Below are positions 25,000-33,013 of a DNA stretch of 35,517 bases, piece after piece. The DNA is taken from the IMG/VR virus record IMGVR_UViG_3300025874_002696, positions 1 to 35,517 of that record. One strand, written 5' to 3'. Position 1 is the stretch's first letter; each line of letters begins with the position of its first letter. A program made the translations under genes and the position numbers. This stretch comes from a virus. The notes below the pieces were generated by a model that made no database searches, was not told where the DNA came from, and saw only the letters and a program-made list of their open reading frames with translations.

Positions 25000-25716
25000 A
25001 TGGTCAAAGTCATAAAACCACTGTCCCATATCCTGCTGGGAAAAACACCGATACGCATGGGGTGCATCTATATGCTGATATCACCATCGGGTAAATGCTA
25101 TATAGGGAAGACTATACAGGATGTATTGCAAAGGTGGAAGGCTCACAAGCGCCCAAGTAGTAATTGTCCAGCGATATCAAATGCCATCAACAAATACGGG
25201 TGGGAAAACTTTACAAAATCTGTTATTGATTGGGCCCCTGAAAATGAATTAGATAATTTGGAACAGTATTATATAAAATTGCACAATTCAATGGCTCCTA
25301 ATGGTTACAATCTCACAGAGGGTGGAGACGGTGGTCGTTTTTCCGAAGAAACCAGAAAAAAGGTCTCAGACGGTTTGAAAAAACATTACGCAAACAGACC
25401 TCAATTTGGAAGTGTCCATTTTTGTAAAATAAATAGGAAATGGAAAGTAGTATCTGCAAAACCTGAACGGAACAATATCGGTTTATACTTTACTGAAAAG
25501 AAGGCACGTGAAGCGTTGAATCATTACAACAATACGGGGGAACGCATGGAATCGGACACAACAAAAAGAAAATATGGAACTGGAAGTGTAAGGAAAAAAC
25601 GTCACAGGTACCAGGCGAAGATACAGTTATCACCAGGTGAAAGGAAAAGCAAAACATTTGATACAGCAGAACAGTGTGAAGAATGGTTACTAAAAATAAG
25701 AAATAATATATTATAA
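25000..25716 (+). CDS. GIY-YIG homing endonuclease
   Basis: The ATG at 25000 gives 238 residues. The N-terminal nuclease domain shows MGCIYMLISPSGKCYIGKT (the GIY-YIG signature), an Arg in LQRWKAHKR and the catalytic Glu in LDNLEQYYI. GYNLTEGGDGG follows, as in many phage and viral Seg-type enzymes, then KKVSDGLKKHYA (a NUMOD-like helix). Two similar DNA-binding modules end the protein: KINRKWKVV...FTEKKAREALNHY and KKRHRYQAK...FDTAEQCEEWL, resembling AP2 or Arm-type integrase domains. The frame is open upstream only to a TTG at 24988. Free-standing homing endonucleases cut a target allele and spread by repair; this one may have inserted between the membrane gene and TBP. Its codons look more AT-rich than its neighbours. 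Confidence 0.88.
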   Translation: MVKVIKPLSHILLGKTPIRMGCIYMLISPSGKCYIGKTIQDVLQRWKAHKRPSSNCPAISNAINKYGWENFTKSVIDWAPENELDNLEQYYIKLHNSMAPNGYNLTEGGDGGRFSEETRKKVSDGLKKHYANRPQFGSVHFCKINRKWKVVSAKPERNNIGLYFTEKKAREALNHYNNTGERMESDTTKRKYGTGSVRKKRHRYQAKIQLSPGERKSKTFDTAEQCEEWLLKIRNNIL

Positions 25717-26427
25717 ACCTGTTAAATCCCTGTTGTTTTTTACCTGATTCCTGTATGCACTGCTACTGGCCGTAGAGTCGTCCGTATCCCTGTACTTCAA
25801 TATAATATTCGTATACAGTGCACGGTACGTGGATTCAATCTGTTGCTTGTTCTTTGCACCAGTAATCACAATCTTACCACTTCTAAAGCAGAGGAACACC
25901 AGTTTGGGGTTGATTGAGCGTAAGATAAGCCCAGGAAAGAGGTCCGCTTCGTAGGTTGTGTACGGTCCAAACGCTTCGGAGATTTCCTGTAGCTTGAGAT
26001 TAAATCCGACATTAGCAGAGGCAACGATATTCTGTATTTTAAAGTCTTTGAAGCACACTGGTATGCCTATCTTCTGAAATATCATGGCATATTTCCTGGC
26101 TGCGAAACGACTTTCCAATTCTGTCTTTCCACCAGTGCATACCATATTACCTGATGCAAACGCCAGGGCAGTTGTCCTGGGGTGCACCAAACGTAGCGTC
26201 CCAGCAGCAAAGGTCTGAGGATTGAATTCAAGGAAGTTGTGCTTTAAAGCAATGTACTTTAAGTCGAGGCCTGTAACGCCTAGCGAGAAGGTGGACACCA
26301 CATTCTGGAGATGAAACGGTGGGATGTCTTTTGTTTCGTCAACCTTTAATTTAGATAATTCGAGCTTCTGTTTCTTTGGCTTCTTCTTCTTAGGACGTTT
26401 CTGTGTAGATGTAGAAGTCTTTGGCAT
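25711..26427 (-). CDS. tbp: TATA-box binding protein
   Basis: A 238-residue protein with a Lys/Pro-rich N-terminal tail (TQKRPKKKKPKKQK) and the two-repeat TBP saddle. Repeat 1 runs from PPFHLQNVVSTFSLG through LVHPRTTALAFASGNMVCTG to ARKYAMIFQKIG. Repeat 2 runs from FKIQNIVASANVGF through PGLILRSINPKLVFLCFRSGKIVITGAK to YRALYTNIILKYRD. Both repeats keep the F..G..V.TG pattern that lines the DNA minor groove. It presumably directs transcription from the TATA-like elements before the genes here, with host or viral RNA polymerase. It overlaps the GIY-YIG gene tail to tail by six bases. The promoter holds a tandem 18-bp repeat with the shared motif about 92 bases upstream. Confidence 0.93.
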   Translation of the reverse strand: MPKTSTSTQKRPKKKKPKKQKLELSKLKVDETKDIPPFHLQNVVSTFSLGVTGLDLKYIALKHNFLEFNPQTFAAGTLRLVHPRTTALAFASGNMVCTGGKTELESRFAARKYAMIFQKIGIPVCFKDFKIQNIVASANVGFNLKLQEISEAFGPYTTYEADLFPGLILRSINPKLVFLCFRSGKIVITGAKNKQQIESTYRALYTNIILKYRDTDDSTASSSAYRNQVKNNRDLTGL

Positions 26428-26490
26428 GGTTATTTCAATCCACTTATAAATATATAATACTGTAATCTGTTTTTAATGATTTGTCAGTTT

Positions 26491-26529
26491 ACGTCAATGG
26501 CATACGACACGTCAATGACCTACGACCCA
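26491..26529. promoter_or_regulatory. Tandem 18-bp repeat carrying CCTACGACCCA, TBP promoter
   Basis: Two head-to-tail 18-base units, ACGTCAATGGCATACGAC (26491-26508) and ACGTCAATGACCTACGAC (26509-26526), differ at three positions; the second completes the full word CCTACGACCCA at 26519-26529. This lies 64-103 bases upstream of the TBP start and directly abuts the end of the coiled-coil gene at 26531. Confidence 0.65.
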
Positions 26530-26530
26530 T

Positions 26531-26932
26531 TTAAAGTTTTAATTTAGGGTTAGGTTCTTTTTTTGTGCGAATCGTTTTATCGAGTTTATAAAGGCCTTTT
26601 ATATTTCTCTGGCATGACTTTAGCCCCTCTTTTAAGTGTTCTACCTTCTTTTTCTGTTTCTCCGCTTTTTCCCGCAACCGTCCATTCTCCAGGTTCGCAA
26701 CGACAATGTTACTCCGTTTTGCTTGTCTACAGCGTGTTAGCTGTCGTTTCAATACCGAATTAGTGGTTGTCTCTCCCTTGAGATTCTCTGACAATATTTT
26801 TAATTGACTCTTATCGGTTTCAACGCGCCGTTCTAGTTCGTGAATACGTCTAGTCTTTGTATCGTTATCCCGTTTCATTGTTTTGACACTTCTTTCTAAA
26901 ATTGCTAATTCTTTTCGACGTAGTATATCCAT
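26531..26932 (-). CDS. Basic coiled-coil protein ending in PKLKL
   Basis: A 133-residue protein that is almost entirely a charged coiled coil (residues about 1-110, Lys, Arg, Glu and Leu rich) followed by a basic tail ending PNPKLKL. No enzymatic motif and no known family. The 80-residue protein at 28843-29085 has the same style and the same terminal PKLKL, and the two genes flank the SNF2 helicase. A structural or DNA-associated role is inferred from the charge. The ATG at 26932 is 56 bases from the motif at 26988, which may serve both this gene and the divergent helicase. Confidence 0.65.
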   Translation of the reverse strand: MDILRRKELAILERSVKTMKRDNDTKTRRIHELERRVETDKSQLKILSENLKGETTTNSVLKRQLTRCRQAKRSNIVVANLENGRLREKAEKQKKKVEHLKEGLKSCQRNIKGLYKLDKTIRTKKEPNPKLKL

Positions 26933-26987
26933 TTCTTTTCTTAACTACGGATTCAATTTATAGGAATTGAAATTAGAACGTGCATGG

Positions 26988-26998
26988 CCTACGACCCA
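26988..26998. promoter_or_regulatory. CCTACGACCCA motif upstream of SNF2 helicase gene
   Basis: A single full copy of the word in the 152-base divergent spacer. It is 97 bases upstream of the helicase ATG and 56 bases upstream of the coiled-coil ATG. A TATA-like TTTATATAC lies about 25 bases before the helicase ATG. Confidence 0.55.
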
Positions 26999-27084
26999 AA
27001 CGGTAAGCAACGACAAGATAAAGTACAACTGACAAATATAAAAGTTACTGTATAACGTATTTATATACAAAACGATCAAAACAA

Positions 27085-28806
27085 ATGTCTTCTGTAGCTT
27101 TCTGGAATGCCCGTAAGAAGGCCAAACGTAACCCACAGGTACAATTTCAACTGAAGAACCTGAAAACGTTAATATTAAAATTAAAGTATATTTACGGTGA
27201 ACATCCGTTTAAAGAATACGCTTCGGTCGGTGTAAGACAATATGAATTTCCAGTCTGTGATCTCCAGCATGTGGTGGATATTTGCGACTCTAATGGTTGG
27301 GAAGTTTTACCATTTCCTGACCAGGTGCAGAAAGCAATGGACTTCGACATTAATATTCCCTTCGAAACATCATTTCACCAGACTCATCTGTGGAAGTGCA
27401 TGTTCCCGTACCAAAGGGAAGGCGTCACCAAAATTGTCACCACATTGAACGGCAGGGCCCTAATAGGGGATGAAATGGGTCTAGGGAAGACACTACAGGC
27501 TATAAGTACGTTCAGGTACTACAACCACAGGACAAAGAAGCACAAAAAGAAGCTACTGGTTATCTGTCCTGCCTATTTACGGTTCAACTGGAAAAACGAA
27601 TTGGAAAAATGGGTGAATTCCGATCCTATGTTATTAGAAGCTTCTTTGCAATCGACACGACAACCTATCGAACCATCGGTTATCCTAACTGGAAAAGACC
27701 CTCTGGACCAGTCCACTCCGTTGATTATGTCGTATGAATTGGCTGCCCTGCATGCCAAAGAACTGAAAAAGATGGGGTTTGGAATGGTTATCTGTGATGA
27801 ATCCCATTACCTGAAATCTCACAAAACGAAACGTTCCAAGGCCATTGCCCCACTGGTGAAATCAATTCAGTACGCCCTCCTGTTAAGCGGAACTCCTGCA
27901 TTGAACAGACCAGTTGAATTGTACTCTCAGTTGCACATGTTGTACCCCAAAGTGTTTCCAACGTTTCGGCAATTTGCAGATCGGTACTGCAACGGTCACA
28001 TGTCCCCCATGGGATTTTACGACTCCAGTGGCATGTCCAACAACTTCGAACTGATATGGATGGCACGTAAAATGGCTCTCATCCGTCGTGTGAAACGGGA
28101 TGTATTGACAGATTTACCCAAAAAGATTCGTTCTGAAATCTATTTAAAATTGAAAAAGAAGGAAGTCAAACCAATGGTTGCTGGTTTCAAACGCTGGAAA
28201 GAATTGAACGCTACCATACCATCAATGGTCCCCGCGTCCGACGCGATCAAAGCTGCCGCGTTCGAACGAAAGTGCATCATAAGTGACCTGTATAGGAAGA
28301 CTTCTGCTGCCAAGGTAAACGTGGTAAAACAAGTTGTTAAGGACATGGTAGACCAGGGGTTAAAGTTCCTAGTTTTCTGCTACCATAAGGCGTTGATGGA
28401 TGCAATTCAGGAAGTGTGTCCTTCGAACATACGCATTGATGGTGACACTCCCCATAAGAAACGTCAGGAATACGTGGATGAATTTCAAAATGGCGATGTC
28501 CAGGTGGCTGTGTTGTCGATGCTGGCAGCTGGAACAGGCATCACGTTAACGGCATCGTCAACGGTTTTATTTGCCGAATTAAATTTTGTACCAGGGATAC
28601 TGTTACAGGCTGAAGATAGGGTGCATAGGATTGGTCAAAAAAGTAGCTGTGATATCCGTTATATCATAGCAGATGGGTCATTGGATACGCACATATGGAA
28701 AATGATACACTACAAGCTGGCTACATTGGATACTGCATTGGACGGCCGATCGGACAGGACCATGGAAGGGAAGAAAATAGAATGGGGTGGCATGGACGAT
28801 GTATAA
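27085..28806 (+). CDS. SNF2-family helicase, SMARCAL1-like
   Basis: A 573-residue superfamily 2 ATPase. Motif I is LIGDEMGLGKTLQAI (about 125-139), motif II is DESHYLK (about 237), motif III is LLLSGTPALNRP (about 265), and motif VI is EDRVHRIGQ (about 509). ICPAYLRFNWKNELEKW after motif I and the compact layout resemble SMARCAL1/ZRANB3, which remodel or anneal stalled replication forks, rather than chromatin-remodelling SWI2. A roughly 100-residue N-terminal region (FPVCDLQHVVDIC) may correspond to a HARP-like substrate-recognition part, but I am not certain. No HNH nuclease or zinc finger is attached. Context (motif-controlled, near exonuclease and TBP) fits replication-fork or recombination work. 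Confidence 0.9.
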   Translation: MSSVAFWNARKKAKRNPQVQFQLKNLKTLILKLKYIYGEHPFKEYASVGVRQYEFPVCDLQHVVDICDSNGWEVLPFPDQVQKAMDFDINIPFETSFHQTHLWKCMFPYQREGVTKIVTTLNGRALIGDEMGLGKTLQAISTFRYYNHRTKKHKKKLLVICPAYLRFNWKNELEKWVNSDPMLLEASLQSTRQPIEPSVILTGKDPLDQSTPLIMSYELAALHAKELKKMGFGMVICDESHYLKSHKTKRSKAIAPLVKSIQYALLLSGTPALNRPVELYSQLHMLYPKVFPTFRQFADRYCNGHMSPMGFYDSSGMSNNFELIWMARKMALIRRVKRDVLTDLPKKIRSEIYLKLKKKEVKPMVAGFKRWKELNATIPSMVPASDAIKAAAFERKCIISDLYRKTSAAKVNVVKQVVKDMVDQGLKFLVFCYHKALMDAIQEVCPSNIRIDGDTPHKKRQEYVDEFQNGDVQVAVLSMLAAGTGITLTASSTVLFAELNFVPGILLQAEDRVHRIGQKSSCDIRYIIADGSLDTHIWKMIHYKLATLDTALDGRSDRTMEGKKIEWGGMDDV

Positions 28807-28842
28807 AAATAATACTTATATAACTACGTCAGCGTTCGCTAA

Positions 28843-29085
28843 ATGTCGAAAACCTACTTGAATGATTTGGATATTGCCTTGCGTGAAATTGCCAAACTGG
28901 AAGATAGTCTGTATCACGAAATGGAATGGAATCAAAAACAACTTAAAAAGGAGAAAGAGAAGGAGGGAGAACTCAGGAAAGCACTGGTAGAGGAGAAGGA
29001 AAAGGAATCGGAGTTAAAGGACGCGTTGCAACGGTGCAAAGACAACAAACAGAAGAGCACAGCTAAGCCTAAATTAAAACTATAG
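28843..29085 (+). CDS. Small coiled-coil protein ending in PKLKL
   Basis: An 80-residue, highly charged coiled coil (Lys and Glu alternate; KEKEGELRKAL and KEKESELKDAL are a repeated unit) with a terminal AKPKLKL. The ending matches the 133-residue protein on the other side of the helicase. No known family. It starts 36 bases after the helicase stop, behind a TATA-like ACTTATATAA, so it has its own promoter. It may pair with the 133-residue protein or share a partner that reads the tail. Confidence 0.6.
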   Translation: MSKTYLNDLDIALREIAKLEDSLYHEMEWNQKQLKKEKEKEGELRKALVEEKEKESELKDALQRCKDNKQKSTAKPKLKL

Positions 29086-29123
29086 ATCTTTTTACTGTAT
29101 ATAAGCAAGACAATTCCATTTAA

Positions 29124-29981
29124 ATGGGAACTCTATTAGACGATGACATGTACGGTAGACTGTACAACAATATGTTTATATTCGACCTGGAATACATAGG
29201 CACAAGCACCAATTTGAATACGTGCCATATATGGGAAATAGGAATGGTTCACTGGACCACAGGGGCCTCGTTTTCCATCACCATCCGACCAGACATATAC
29301 CCGTACCCACCTCCCTTTTCAAAAGATTTCATTCAACTGACGTCTGCCATCTTAACCGACAGACAGGCCGTGGATTTCAACACCGCGTGGAACAAGGTAC
29401 TGCATTGGATGCACACTCTGGTGATACACACCGCAAACGTCGTCTTGGTGGCACATAACTCATTTAAAGCGGACAAACCCATGCTGGAAATCGATACGAA
29501 ACGACACGGTGTTACCATACCGTACAATTGGTATTTTTTAGACTCGTTGATGTACTGTAGAAAAATGATACCAAAACTACAGTCTTATACATTGGGGGAC
29601 ATTTACACGTCCTTGTTCGATACGGGCATAGAAGACGCCCACCAGGCGCTTCCAGACGCTGTGGCCCTCCGAAACATATTGATAAAGGTAAATGCGTGCA
29701 TCACTGGTCCTATCTATCCATCCTATTCTACCCCGTTACAAGTAGTGAAATGGTTGGGACCATCGTGTGAGGGTGTATTGTTTCAACACAATATTCTTTC
29801 GTTGCAGCAGCTCATCCTGGCAATCATGACCTCCTACTCTACGACCTGTTTGTCGGGCAGCATTCCGCCCATACGGTACTTCGTCGAACAATATTTAGTT
29901 ACACAATTTGGAATAAACCAAGGCAATTCCACTTCAATAGCAGACAGTCTTGTAAATCGCTGGTTACCTGGAACAGTATAA
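29124..29981 (+). CDS. DEDDh (DnaQ-like) 3'-5' exonuclease
   Basis: A 285-residue protein. The exonuclease core is complete: Asp21 and Glu23 in IFDLEYIG, Asp117 in VAHNSFKADKPML, and His173 and Asp178 in EDAHQALPDA, giving the DEDDh set for two-metal hydrolysis. The roughly 90-residue C-terminal extension has no recognised motif but may bind DNA or a partner. Relatives include the epsilon proofreading subunit, TREX and ERI-type RNases, so the substrate could be DNA or RNA. The polymerase has its own exonuclease, so a role in recombination, host nucleic-acid decay or RNA trimming is more likely than proofreading. Confidence 0.85.
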   Translation: MGTLLDDDMYGRLYNNMFIFDLEYIGTSTNLNTCHIWEIGMVHWTTGASFSITIRPDIYPYPPPFSKDFIQLTSAILTDRQAVDFNTAWNKVLHWMHTLVIHTANVVLVAHNSFKADKPMLEIDTKRHGVTIPYNWYFLDSLMYCRKMIPKLQSYTLGDIYTSLFDTGIEDAHQALPDAVALRNILIKVNACITGPIYPSYSTPLQVVKWLGPSCEGVLFQHNILSLQQLILAIMTSYSTTCLSGSIPPIRYFVEQYLVTQFGINQGNSTSIADSLVNRWLPGTV

Positions 29982-30012
29982 ACACCTATAAGTTCAATCC
30001 AATTGTTATAAA

Positions 30013-30297
30013 ATGAAACGAAAATTTGAAGAAGAAACGATTGCTGGTTTTAAACGACAGAAGCAGGGCTACGACCCTATACTGGCCAAGCGGAAATCCG
30101 ATATGGACTTGGTGCAAGGCCAGGTGAAACGAAGACGACAGGTGAACGACGAAATGGACGCACTACGGCGACGAAACTTCGAACTGGAACAGGCAGTGAC
30201 TGCCCTAGTGAACAAGGTTTCAACGCTAGAATATATGCTTTTGATGTTTCAACGAAACGAAACCATCGGTAGCAACAGGTTGATATCTGCATATTAA
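30013..30297 (+). CDS. Small basic coiled-coil protein
   Basis: A 94-residue protein: a very basic N-terminal half (MKRKFEEETIAGFKRQKQ, KRRRQ) that could bind nucleic acid or act as a nuclear signal, then a leucine-rich coiled coil (about 45-80). No named family. The start is directly behind GTTATAAAATG. The motif-like GGCTACGACCC at about 30067 lies inside this reading frame and is coding (Gly-Tyr-Asp-Pro). Confidence 0.6.
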   Translation: MKRKFEEETIAGFKRQKQGYDPILAKRKSDMDLVQGQVKRRRQVNDEMDALRRRNFELEQAVTALVNKVSTLEYMLLMFQRNETIGSNRLISAY

Positions 30298-30333
30298 TTT
30301 TTTGTATTATATATATATGATCTATCCTATAAA

Positions 30334-30813
30334 ATGAAATATCTACTTCTATTCCTCTTGCTATCAAGCTCACAAATCAGCGCTGCTCCGTGCGTTGATT
30401 CGGCCTACATGGAATACGGTACAGACTCCGCTTGCAGCGTGTTGGACGATATCTACATGGAGACGGACCCACACAGTGGTGGGTTCCAATTTGGTGATAG
30501 TCCCTGTTACGAAAACGAGTACCTTCACCTGGGGCTCGATGGTACAGAATCGTGTGAATTGTGCAATATAGAAACATTTCGAGCAGTATATTTCAAGAAA
30601 AGTCTGAGTCCAGGGAAAGAGCATGGTGCGTGCTGTGGAAATATACACCATAACGTATGCGTTGCGATGATGAAGCAATACAAGGATGCGTGCTTCACTG
30701 GCAACAGCTGCAATTTCGACATGACGTATGAATACGAAGATGACAGTGATGCCAGTGGTGCACCTGACAGTGGCACTGTTATAAGACGTAGAAGAGTAAT
30801 AACTAGACTTTAG
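30334..30813 (+). CDS. Secreted Cys-rich protein of unknown function
   Basis: A 159-residue protein with a clear signal peptide (MKYLLLFLLLSSSQISAAP). The mature part has about eleven Cys, including ESCELCN, GACCGN and CFTGNSCNF, and an acidic stretch (YEYEDDSDASG). It ends with a basic RRRRVITRL. Many Cys and no second membrane segment suggest a disulfide-folded secreted or virion-surface protein; the terminal basic run could be a processing site. I recognise no family. The start is preceded by CCTATAAAATG. It shares the plus strand with the downstream CREST-type gene. Confidence 0.65.
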   Translation: MKYLLLFLLLSSSQISAAPCVDSAYMEYGTDSACSVLDDIYMETDPHSGGFQFGDSPCYENEYLHLGLDGTESCELCNIETFRAVYFKKSLSPGKEHGACCGNIHHNVCVAMMKQYKDACFTGNSCNFDMTYEYEDDSDASGAPDSGTVIRRRRVITRL

Positions 30814-30847
30814 AGTCGTAGTATATAAGATATGAAATAATAATAAA

Positions 30848-31690
30848 ATGAAAGTTTTACCAACCAATGTACTGGAAGAAGACCAGGACCAGGGGGAAAT
30901 GGACACCGTGTTCTTTTTGTCCGTCGTGTCATATACTATCTACCTCTCCTGCATAGATCTCATGTATCCACTCCCCAAAGACAAGGACGCCATCGGGAAA
31001 TTCAACCTGGTCATGTCAAATGCATTCGCATTCTACCCCGTCATGCAAGCCCAGGGGCTATGGCTCAAAATGATTCTCATATTAACCGCATACTATTCAC
31101 TGCTATGGCACTGGACACAAACAGGTCTTTATCTACCAGGCAACGTACGCGAATACGGTCGATGGGATGCCATATTCTCCATACTCTCCATCGTGACGTA
31201 CTGCATGTCGTGGATGCCCAAACTGAAGACAAAGATCCCTACCAAAGAAGAGGAGCGTCGGAGTTGCTGGTATCACAATTGCAGGGGAAGACCAAAAGAA
31301 ACGTCGGAATGGAGGTGCCGTTGGACTCCCAATTTGGTCCTCACGATATTGATCGGTATCATTTGTAGTATGTTTGTCTACTTCGCAGCAGACATGACAA
31401 ATGGAATGACCTACCAGATACTCCTGTGCTGGTTGTCCGTTTCTGTGGCAGTCCTGTCCGCGTTGTATCAGCTGATGCGGGGACAGATGAAGGTGGGAAA
31501 GCGGTACCGAAAGAATTTCGTATTTTGGGCATCGATAGGGGTGGTGTTTGGGTGCGTATCCTTTGTATTCAAGGTAAAGGGAAATGTGCTCGACGACGAC
31601 ACACTGTACCACCATTCGATATGGCACACGTATGTCATGTCCAGCGCCTACAGTTTCTCTAGAGCAGCAGAGTATTTAGAAATATATTAG
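30848..31690 (+). CDS. Second CREST-superfamily membrane protein (TMEM8-like)
   Basis: A 280-residue multi-pass protein with the same metal-site pattern as the protein encoded at 2327-3022: S-x3-H in YYSLLWHW (Ser84, His88), Asp107 in GRWDAIF and H-x3-H in HSIWH (His256, His260). About seven hydrophobic segments are visible, with an unusual Cys/Arg-rich loop (SCWYHNCRGRPKETSEWRC, about 137-156) inserted between helices. Low overall identity with shared catalytic residues suggests old duplication or separate capture. Family members are zinc amidases or lipid receptors. Start is directly after TAATAATAAAATG. Confidence 0.6.
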   Translation: MKVLPTNVLEEDQDQGEMDTVFFLSVVSYTIYLSCIDLMYPLPKDKDAIGKFNLVMSNAFAFYPVMQAQGLWLKMILILTAYYSLLWHWTQTGLYLPGNVREYGRWDAIFSILSIVTYCMSWMPKLKTKIPTKEEERRSCWYHNCRGRPKETSEWRCRWTPNLVLTILIGIICSMFVYFAADMTNGMTYQILLCWLSVSVAVLSALYQLMRGQMKVGKRYRKNFVFWASIGVVFGCVSFVFKVKGNVLDDDTLYHHSIWHTYVMSSAYSFSRAAEYLEIY

Positions 31691-31703
31691 TATTTATAGT
31701 ATG

Positions 31704-32972
31704 TTACCCCCCCTGACATTCAACACAGGGAGGACCACACTTATCTGCATCCCAAGTCTCTTCATTCGCACAACAAAGTGATAAATCATCGGATGCATAC
31801 GGCATTGACTTCCCATTATGTGACCATCCATACTCTAAGTCCCCACATGGATCGAATGTTGGAAACACGTCACCATTGTTGTTTTGTTTGATGCATTGCC
31901 AAAAATAACTGTTCAAACCATCGCTGGAACCGTAGCCGCCGAATGCATCTGATGGATACGACCCACACGCCGCACTATAATCGGGGGTTCCCGTCGGTGG
32001 ATTGTAATAGTATACATGTCCTACAAATGCGCCTCCCAGGCTTACGCAACCAGCTGGGGCAGGCAGACCCGAACCAGTAACAGGATCATCATAGAATATA
32101 CTAGAAGGTTGTGCTAACGCGTAGGCCTCGCATTGCGTTGCGTTTATCAAAGAATCTACATCTCCTTCAGGGTTAGAGTCTTCGTCCCCCCCTTCTCCAG
32201 ATGAAGCTGGACAGCTGTTTGATTCCAGTGCAAGGTATTTCTCCTTCACAATGTCGCAATCCCATGCGAGGCAATCGCCTGATTCACCGTAGTTGGGGGC
32301 GTATGGGTCGTTGCAGCCTACAGCATTGGTCGCATTGGTTGCATTGGTCGCATTGGTCGCATTGGTCGCATTGGTCGCATTGGTCGCATTGACGAGGCAT
32401 ACCGACTCGAAGTATGAGTTACAGTCACTACATCCATCACAACAAGGAGCAGCATCGACAGTATTCGGACCTTCACACCATATAACAAATCCTTGGTGTG
32501 CATAACTTCTACACCCTTTGCAACCTTCATAATCATATCCTACTGTACCGTACTGTCCAACTGCACTATCACCTACCACCGAGAGAGCCAGACATTCTTC
32601 TTTCGTAGGAGACACACAACTACCTACAGTATCGGGGGTTGCCCAAAAGGTCGCATTGGTCGCTTTGGCAGGACAGACCTCACCTACATCACTTGTACAA
32701 TGAGACGGTCTGTATTCTGGTTCAAATGCTTTCCACCCCCCGAAAGTGGAATGAAACATACATCCATTGCCTGGTGTAGTCTCACATGATGCATAGTCGC
32801 ACATCGACCGACCCCAAAAGGTCCACTCGTACCCAGTCTCATTAATAAGCTGTTCCGTAGCATCGGCATTGTAATTTTGTGCATTTGGATCGACGCAGCC
32901 TTCGAGGGCCGAAGCCGAAACTGCAAAACTTGCAATTAGCATAAAAAAATGTGTGAGATATGAATACTTCAT
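31704..32972 (-). CDS. Secreted Cys-rich surface protein with (NAT)7 sequon array
   Basis: A 422-residue protein with signal peptide (MKYSYLTHFFMLIASFAVSASA) and no later membrane helix. The mature protein begins with GCVDPNAQNYNADAT, a short Cys-bounded module often seen in repeated surface proteins of marine microbes; a second one (GCNDPYAPNYGESGDC) lies near residue 220. Between them is a tandem array of seven Asn-Ala-Thr triplets plus one Asn-Ala-Val. Each NAT is an N-glycosylation sequon, so this is potentially a densely glycosylated linker. Many further Cys pairs suggest a disulfide-rich extracellular protein, perhaps a virion fibre or adhesion protein. Function is not known. Confidence 0.7.
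   Translation of the reverse strand: MKYSYLTHFFMLIASFAVSASALEGCVDPNAQNYNADATEQLINETGYEWTFWGRSMCDYASCETTPGNGCMFHSTFGGWKAFEPEYRPSHCTSDVGEVCPAKATNATFWATPDTVGSCVSPTKEECLALSVVGDSAVGQYGTVGYDYEGCKGCRSYAHQGFVIWCEGPNTVDAAPCCDGCSDCNSYFESVCLVNATNATNATNATNATNATNATNAVGCNDPYAPNYGESGDCLAWDCDIVKEKYLALESNSCPASSGEGGDEDSNPEGDVDSLINATQCEAYALAQPSSIFYDDPVTGSGLPAPAGCVSLGGAFVGHVYYYNPPTGTPDYSAACGSYPSDAFGGYGSSDGLNSYFWQCIKQNNNGDVFPTFDPCGDLEYGWSHNGKSMPYASDDLSLCCANEETWDADKCGPPCVECQGG
32323..32391 (-). repeat. 9-bp tandem repeat encoding (Asn-Ala-Thr)n
   Basis: Eight near-identical copies of a 9-base unit (GCATTGGTC on the plus strand; one copy has GTT) in frame within the secreted protein gene. In the coding sense each is AAT GCG ACC. 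Uniform codon use indicates recent expansion, so copy number is likely to vary between strains or individual reads. Confidence 0.9.
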
Positions 32973-33013
32973 TTAGATGAATATGACTTCAATATATAGT
33001 ATTATTTTTTGAT

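Noticed and set aside
32323-32391. Tandem repeats as a CRISPR array
   Set aside because: Repeats are 9 bases with no spacers and are in frame within a coding gene.
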